Shown: in pieces, positions 61,433 through 64,000 of the stretch
Layout: each line of letters opens with the position of its first letter
How positions within the stretch are numbered: the first letter of the stretch is position 1
NCBI GenBank assembly: GCA_035527715.1
Contig: DATKZY010000151.1
Span: 1 to 64,000 of the forward strand
DNA length: 64,000 nt
Source: DSUN01 sp035527715
Lineage (GTDB): Bacteria; Planctomycetota; PUPC01; DSUN01
Direction: 5' to 3'
Made by a program: the position numbers and the translations under genes
The notes under the pieces: generated by a model
The model's database searches: none
What the model was told of the DNA's origin: nothing
Seen by the model: only the letters and a program-made list of their open reading frames with translations

Positions 61433-64000
61433 ATGCGATACCTGCCATTTGTGGTGATGGCCATGCTTGCAACCACATCCGCTGGCGGAGACGCATCCTC
61501 TCTCCGCCTCGTACCGTTCCCCAAGGAGGTGAAGCTGGACGAGGGGGCCTTCGCGCTCGACCGCGAGCTCGTCATTGAGCTGAGCAAGGCTCAGGCCGAC
61601 TTGCTCGCCTCGTTGATTGGGGCTGAGATGAAGCGGGCGGGCCTGCCCGAGCCGAAGGTCCAAGCCCTTGATGATGGCGCGAATCTGCTGCGGCTCGTGG
61701 CGCCGACGATCAGCGCTCGGCTTCGCCCCATCCCCTTGCGCGACGGCGCGGCAGAGGAGGACTACGCTCTCCAAGTGACCCGGGGCCAGACCATCGTCTC
61801 GGCCAAAGCGCCAGCGGGCCTCCTCTATGGCGTGCAGACCCTGTGCCAACTCATCCGCGCGAATCTCAAGGACAAGGGCCTTCCCTGCCTCACCATCCGC
61901 GACTGGCCGTCGCTCCGCTGGCGATGCTTCCAGGACGACCTGACCCGCGGCCCCAACTCGACCCTCGACGAGCTCAAGCGCGAGGTCGCCCTCGGCTCCT
62001 TCCTGAAGATGAACCTCTTCACCTACTACATGGAGCACCAGTTCGCCTGGACGAAGCATCCCGTCATCGGCCCCAAGGACGGCTCGCTCACGCCCGATGA
62101 GCTGAAGGCATTGGTCGAGTACGCCAAGCCGCTTGGCGTGGACATCCTGGGCAACCAGCAGTCGTTCGGCCACTTCGGCAACATCCTCCGGCACGAGCAG
62201 TACAAGCATCTCCAGGAGGTCGGCGGCGTGCTCTGCCCGACGAAGGAGGAGAGCTACAAGCTCCTCGACGACCTCTACTCCGAGGTGATCCCGCTCCTGC
62301 CGTTCCCCTTCTTCAACGTCTGTTGCGACGAGACGTGGGGCCTGGGCAAAGGACCGTCGAAGGAACTGGCCGCCAAGATCGGCGTCGGTGGCGTCTATGC
62401 CGGCCACCTGCGCCGCGTCCACGACCTGCTCAAGGAGAAGTACAAGAAGCGGATGATGATGTGGGGCGATATTATCCTCCAGCACCCCGAGCATCTGAAG
62501 GAGATTCCGAAGGACACGATCATGCTCACCTGGGGCTACGGCCCCGCTGCGAGCTTCGAGGGGCAGATCGTGCCCTTCGCCAAGTCGGGCTACGAGTTCT
62601 TCGTCTGCCCTGGCGTGAACAACTGGAGCCGCATCCTGCCCGACTTCGGGGCGTCGGTCGTGAACATCCAGAATTTCGTCCGCGACGGTGCGAAGCACGG
62701 CGCTCTGGGCATGCTCAACACGGCCTGGGACGACGACGGCGAGAACGTCAACGCTCCGAGCTGGCACGGCCACGCCTGGGGCGCCGAGTGCGCCTGGAAC
62801 GCCTCGAAGACGGCGTATGCGGACTTCAGCCGCCGCCTCGGCGCCGTGCTCTTCGGCGAGAAGGGCGACCACTTCGGCCAGGCCATTGACCTCCTCGCCA
62901 AGGCCCACCGCCTGCCCGGGATGAACGGCATGCACAACGGGCGCTTCTGGCAGGACGACCTCGGCCCGATGAAGACCAGCGTGGCCGTCGAGCGCACCAG
63001 CGCCCAGCACCTCCTCAAGGTCGTCCGCCCCGCCATCGAGCACCTGGAGGCGTGCAAGAAGGAAGCAATCGCCAACGGGGAGCTTCCCGACGCCTTCCTG
63101 TGCGGCGCCCGGCGCATGGAGCTGATCGGCCAGCGCATGCTCGACCGGTTGGAGGTGGCCGCGCTCTACAGCTCGGCCTACGAGGGAGCTGTGAAGGAGG
63201 CGGCGCCGCTGTTGGCGAAAGCCGAGGCCATCATCGAAAAGAGCCGCGATGCCCACGAGGCCATCGGCAAGCAGTTCGCGGAGCTCTGGCTCAAGGAAAA
63301 CAAGCCCTACGCCCTCGACAGGACGCTCGGGCGGTACAGGTCCGCCGTCAGCCGCTACGAGGGTGTGATGAAGCGCCTCGCGGCGATTCGCAAGGACGCC
63401 GAGGCCGGCAAGGCGCTCCCCGCACCGAGCGCCGTCGGGCTGGGCATCGTGGAACTGGGCGTTCGCAGGACGCGCCCCGACAAGGTGGTGCAACAACCGG
63501 TTACGCCCGACGCCCCGTGGCTCGAGCCCACCGCGACCCATCGCATCGGGCTCATCGTGAGCGCTGGCTCAGCCGACCGATTCGACCTCCCCGTCGAGCT
63601 CGACCTGCGCCTGCCCGACAGCTTGGCCCCCCGCCGCCTTCGCGCCCTCCGAGTTGGTGGCGAGAAGCCCGTCGAGCTTCTTGCGCAACTCGACCCCTCG
63701 GACAAGCCCAGCCAGGCCCGCCTCGTGCTTCTGCTCGACGGCGCGCTTGCGAAAGGGGAGCGGGCGATGGTTCACGTCTACCTTGGGCTGCCGATGGACG
63801 AGCCCGGCCCTCCGCCGCCCCGCGCCGCCTGGACGAGCAACGCACAGAGGGGGATGAAGTGGCTGGAGAACGACAAGGCGAAGCTGCTCCTCGGCCCCGA
63901 GGGTGCGCACATCTATCGCTGGGAGATCAAGGCCCTGGGCAATCGCGACGTGACGGCGCCCGGCGAGACGGGCTGGGCCGGCTTCGCCGACACGGGGGGC
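61433..64000 (+). CDS. GH20 beta-N-acetylhexosaminidase-like protein (truncated by window end)
   Basis: At least 856 residues are encoded and no stop is reached. AGGAGG lies 6 bases before the ATG, and the signal peptide is LPFVVMAMLATTSAGG. A GH20b-like N-domain (LRLVPFPKEVKLDEGAFALD) leads to a catalytic barrel whose FFNVCCDETWGLG carries the D299-E300 pair used for substrate-assisted cleavage of N-acetylhexosamine. A helical region and a beta-rich region follow. It is probably secreted and degrades chitin- or mucin-like glycans whose sugars the ABC importer could take up. Confidence 0.85.
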   Translation, partial: MRYLPFVVMAMLATTSAGGDASSLRLVPFPKEVKLDEGAFALDRELVIELSKAQADLLASLIGAEMKRAGLPEPKVQALDDGANLLRLVAPTISARLRPIPLRDGAAEEDYALQVTRGQTIVSAKAPAGLLYGVQTLCQLIRANLKDKGLPCLTIRDWPSLRWRCFQDDLTRGPNSTLDELKREVALGSFLKMNLFTYYMEHQFAWTKHPVIGPKDGSLTPDELKALVEYAKPLGVDILGNQQSFGHFGNILRHEQYKHLQEVGGVLCPTKEESYKLLDDLYSEVIPLLPFPFFNVCCDETWGLGKGPSKELAAKIGVGGVYAGHLRRVHDLLKEKYKKRMMMWGDIILQHPEHLKEIPKDTIMLTWGYGPAASFEGQIVPFAKSGYEFFVCPGVNNWSRILPDFGASVVNIQNFVRDGAKHGALGMLNTAWDDDGENVNAPSWHGHAWGAECAWNASKTAYADFSRRLGAVLFGEKGDHFGQAIDLLAKAHRLPGMNGMHNGRFWQDDLGPMKTSVAVERTSAQHLLKVVRPAIEHLEACKKEAIANGELPDAFLCGARRMELIGQRMLDRLEVAALYSSAYEGAVKEAAPLLAKAEAIIEKSRDAHEAIGKQFAELWLKENKPYALDRTLGRYRSAVSRYEGVMKRLAAIRKDAEAGKALPAPSAVGLGIVELGVRRTRPDKVVQQPVTPDAPWLEPTATHRIGLIVSAGSADRFDLPVELDLRLPDSLAPRRLRALRVGGEKPVELLAQLDPSDKPSQARLVLLLDGALAKGERAMVHVYLGLPMDEPGPPPPRAAWTSNAQRGMKWLENDKAKLLLGPEGAHIYRWEIKALGNRDVTAPGETGWAGFADTGG

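Overview
The window is 64 kb of GC-rich, gene-dense bacterial DNA. It looks like an uncultured member of the PVC superphylum, most likely Planctomycetota. This is inferred from several features together: PEP-CTERM proteins ending in PEPASLALLGLGLAALARRRRK-type tails, a zinc-ribbon Ser/Thr kinase, DUF6785/OPT-like membrane proteins, sulfatase, FGE-like, GH4 and GH20 genes, and many intergenic hairpin and micro-repeat families. I saw no rRNA, tRNA or CRISPR array.

Layout. 0-0.4 kb: two degraded mobile-DNA fragments on the minus strand. 0.5-9.6 kb: two large OPT/DUF6785-like membrane proteins around a giant protein that fuses an M28-like domain to an FtsX permease. A four-helix-bundle (23S IVP/Avd-like) gene flanked by ~40-bp inverted repeats sits between them. 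9.6-17.1 kb: a secreted beta-sandwich protein, a Tat-exported Gfo/Idh/MocA oxidoreductase, a Cys-cluster protein, a GH4 glycosidase, hisI, a RluD-type pseudouridine synthase and two MNT/HEPN pairs, one with a frameshifted HEPN. 17.2-22.1 kb: a membrane Ser/Thr kinase and a three-part dihydropyrimidine-dehydrogenase-like fusion. 22.6-25.6 kb: a solitary MmeI-like (type IIL) restriction-modification enzyme. 26.1-28.5 kb: a lipoprotein and a sulfatase.

28.6-46.3 kb is one long plus-strand block. It begins with secreted proteins: VIT-vWA, two DUF4139 paralogs, two alpha/alpha-toroid proteins and a MuiA-like protein. A two-component system (response regulator, secreted protein, histidine kinase) follows. 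It ends with four tandem paralogous proteins that share an ~85-residue leader-like domain and mostly end in repeats of a G-[IV]-x-P-D-R-P motif, followed by a B12-type radical SAM enzyme. That last cassette looks like an undescribed RiPP-like (modified peptide) system and is the most interesting part of the window.

47.3-53.0 kb: four minus-strand PEP-CTERM surface proteins with nearly identical gene junctions, like a cassette array. 53.0-54.5 kb: a gene-poor stretch of hairpins. 54.6-64 kb: a lipidated FIST-domain protein, then a sugar ABC importer (membrane-anchored binding protein and two permeases, no ATPase), a creatininase-family amidohydrolase, an FGE-like lipoprotein and a GH20 hexosaminidase that runs off the end.

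Repeats are unusually intimate with genes here. Several coding sequences start, end or are interrupted in frame by dispersed repeat units. Promoters often have the form TTGACN-16/17-TATNNT, commonly with TGG just before the -10.
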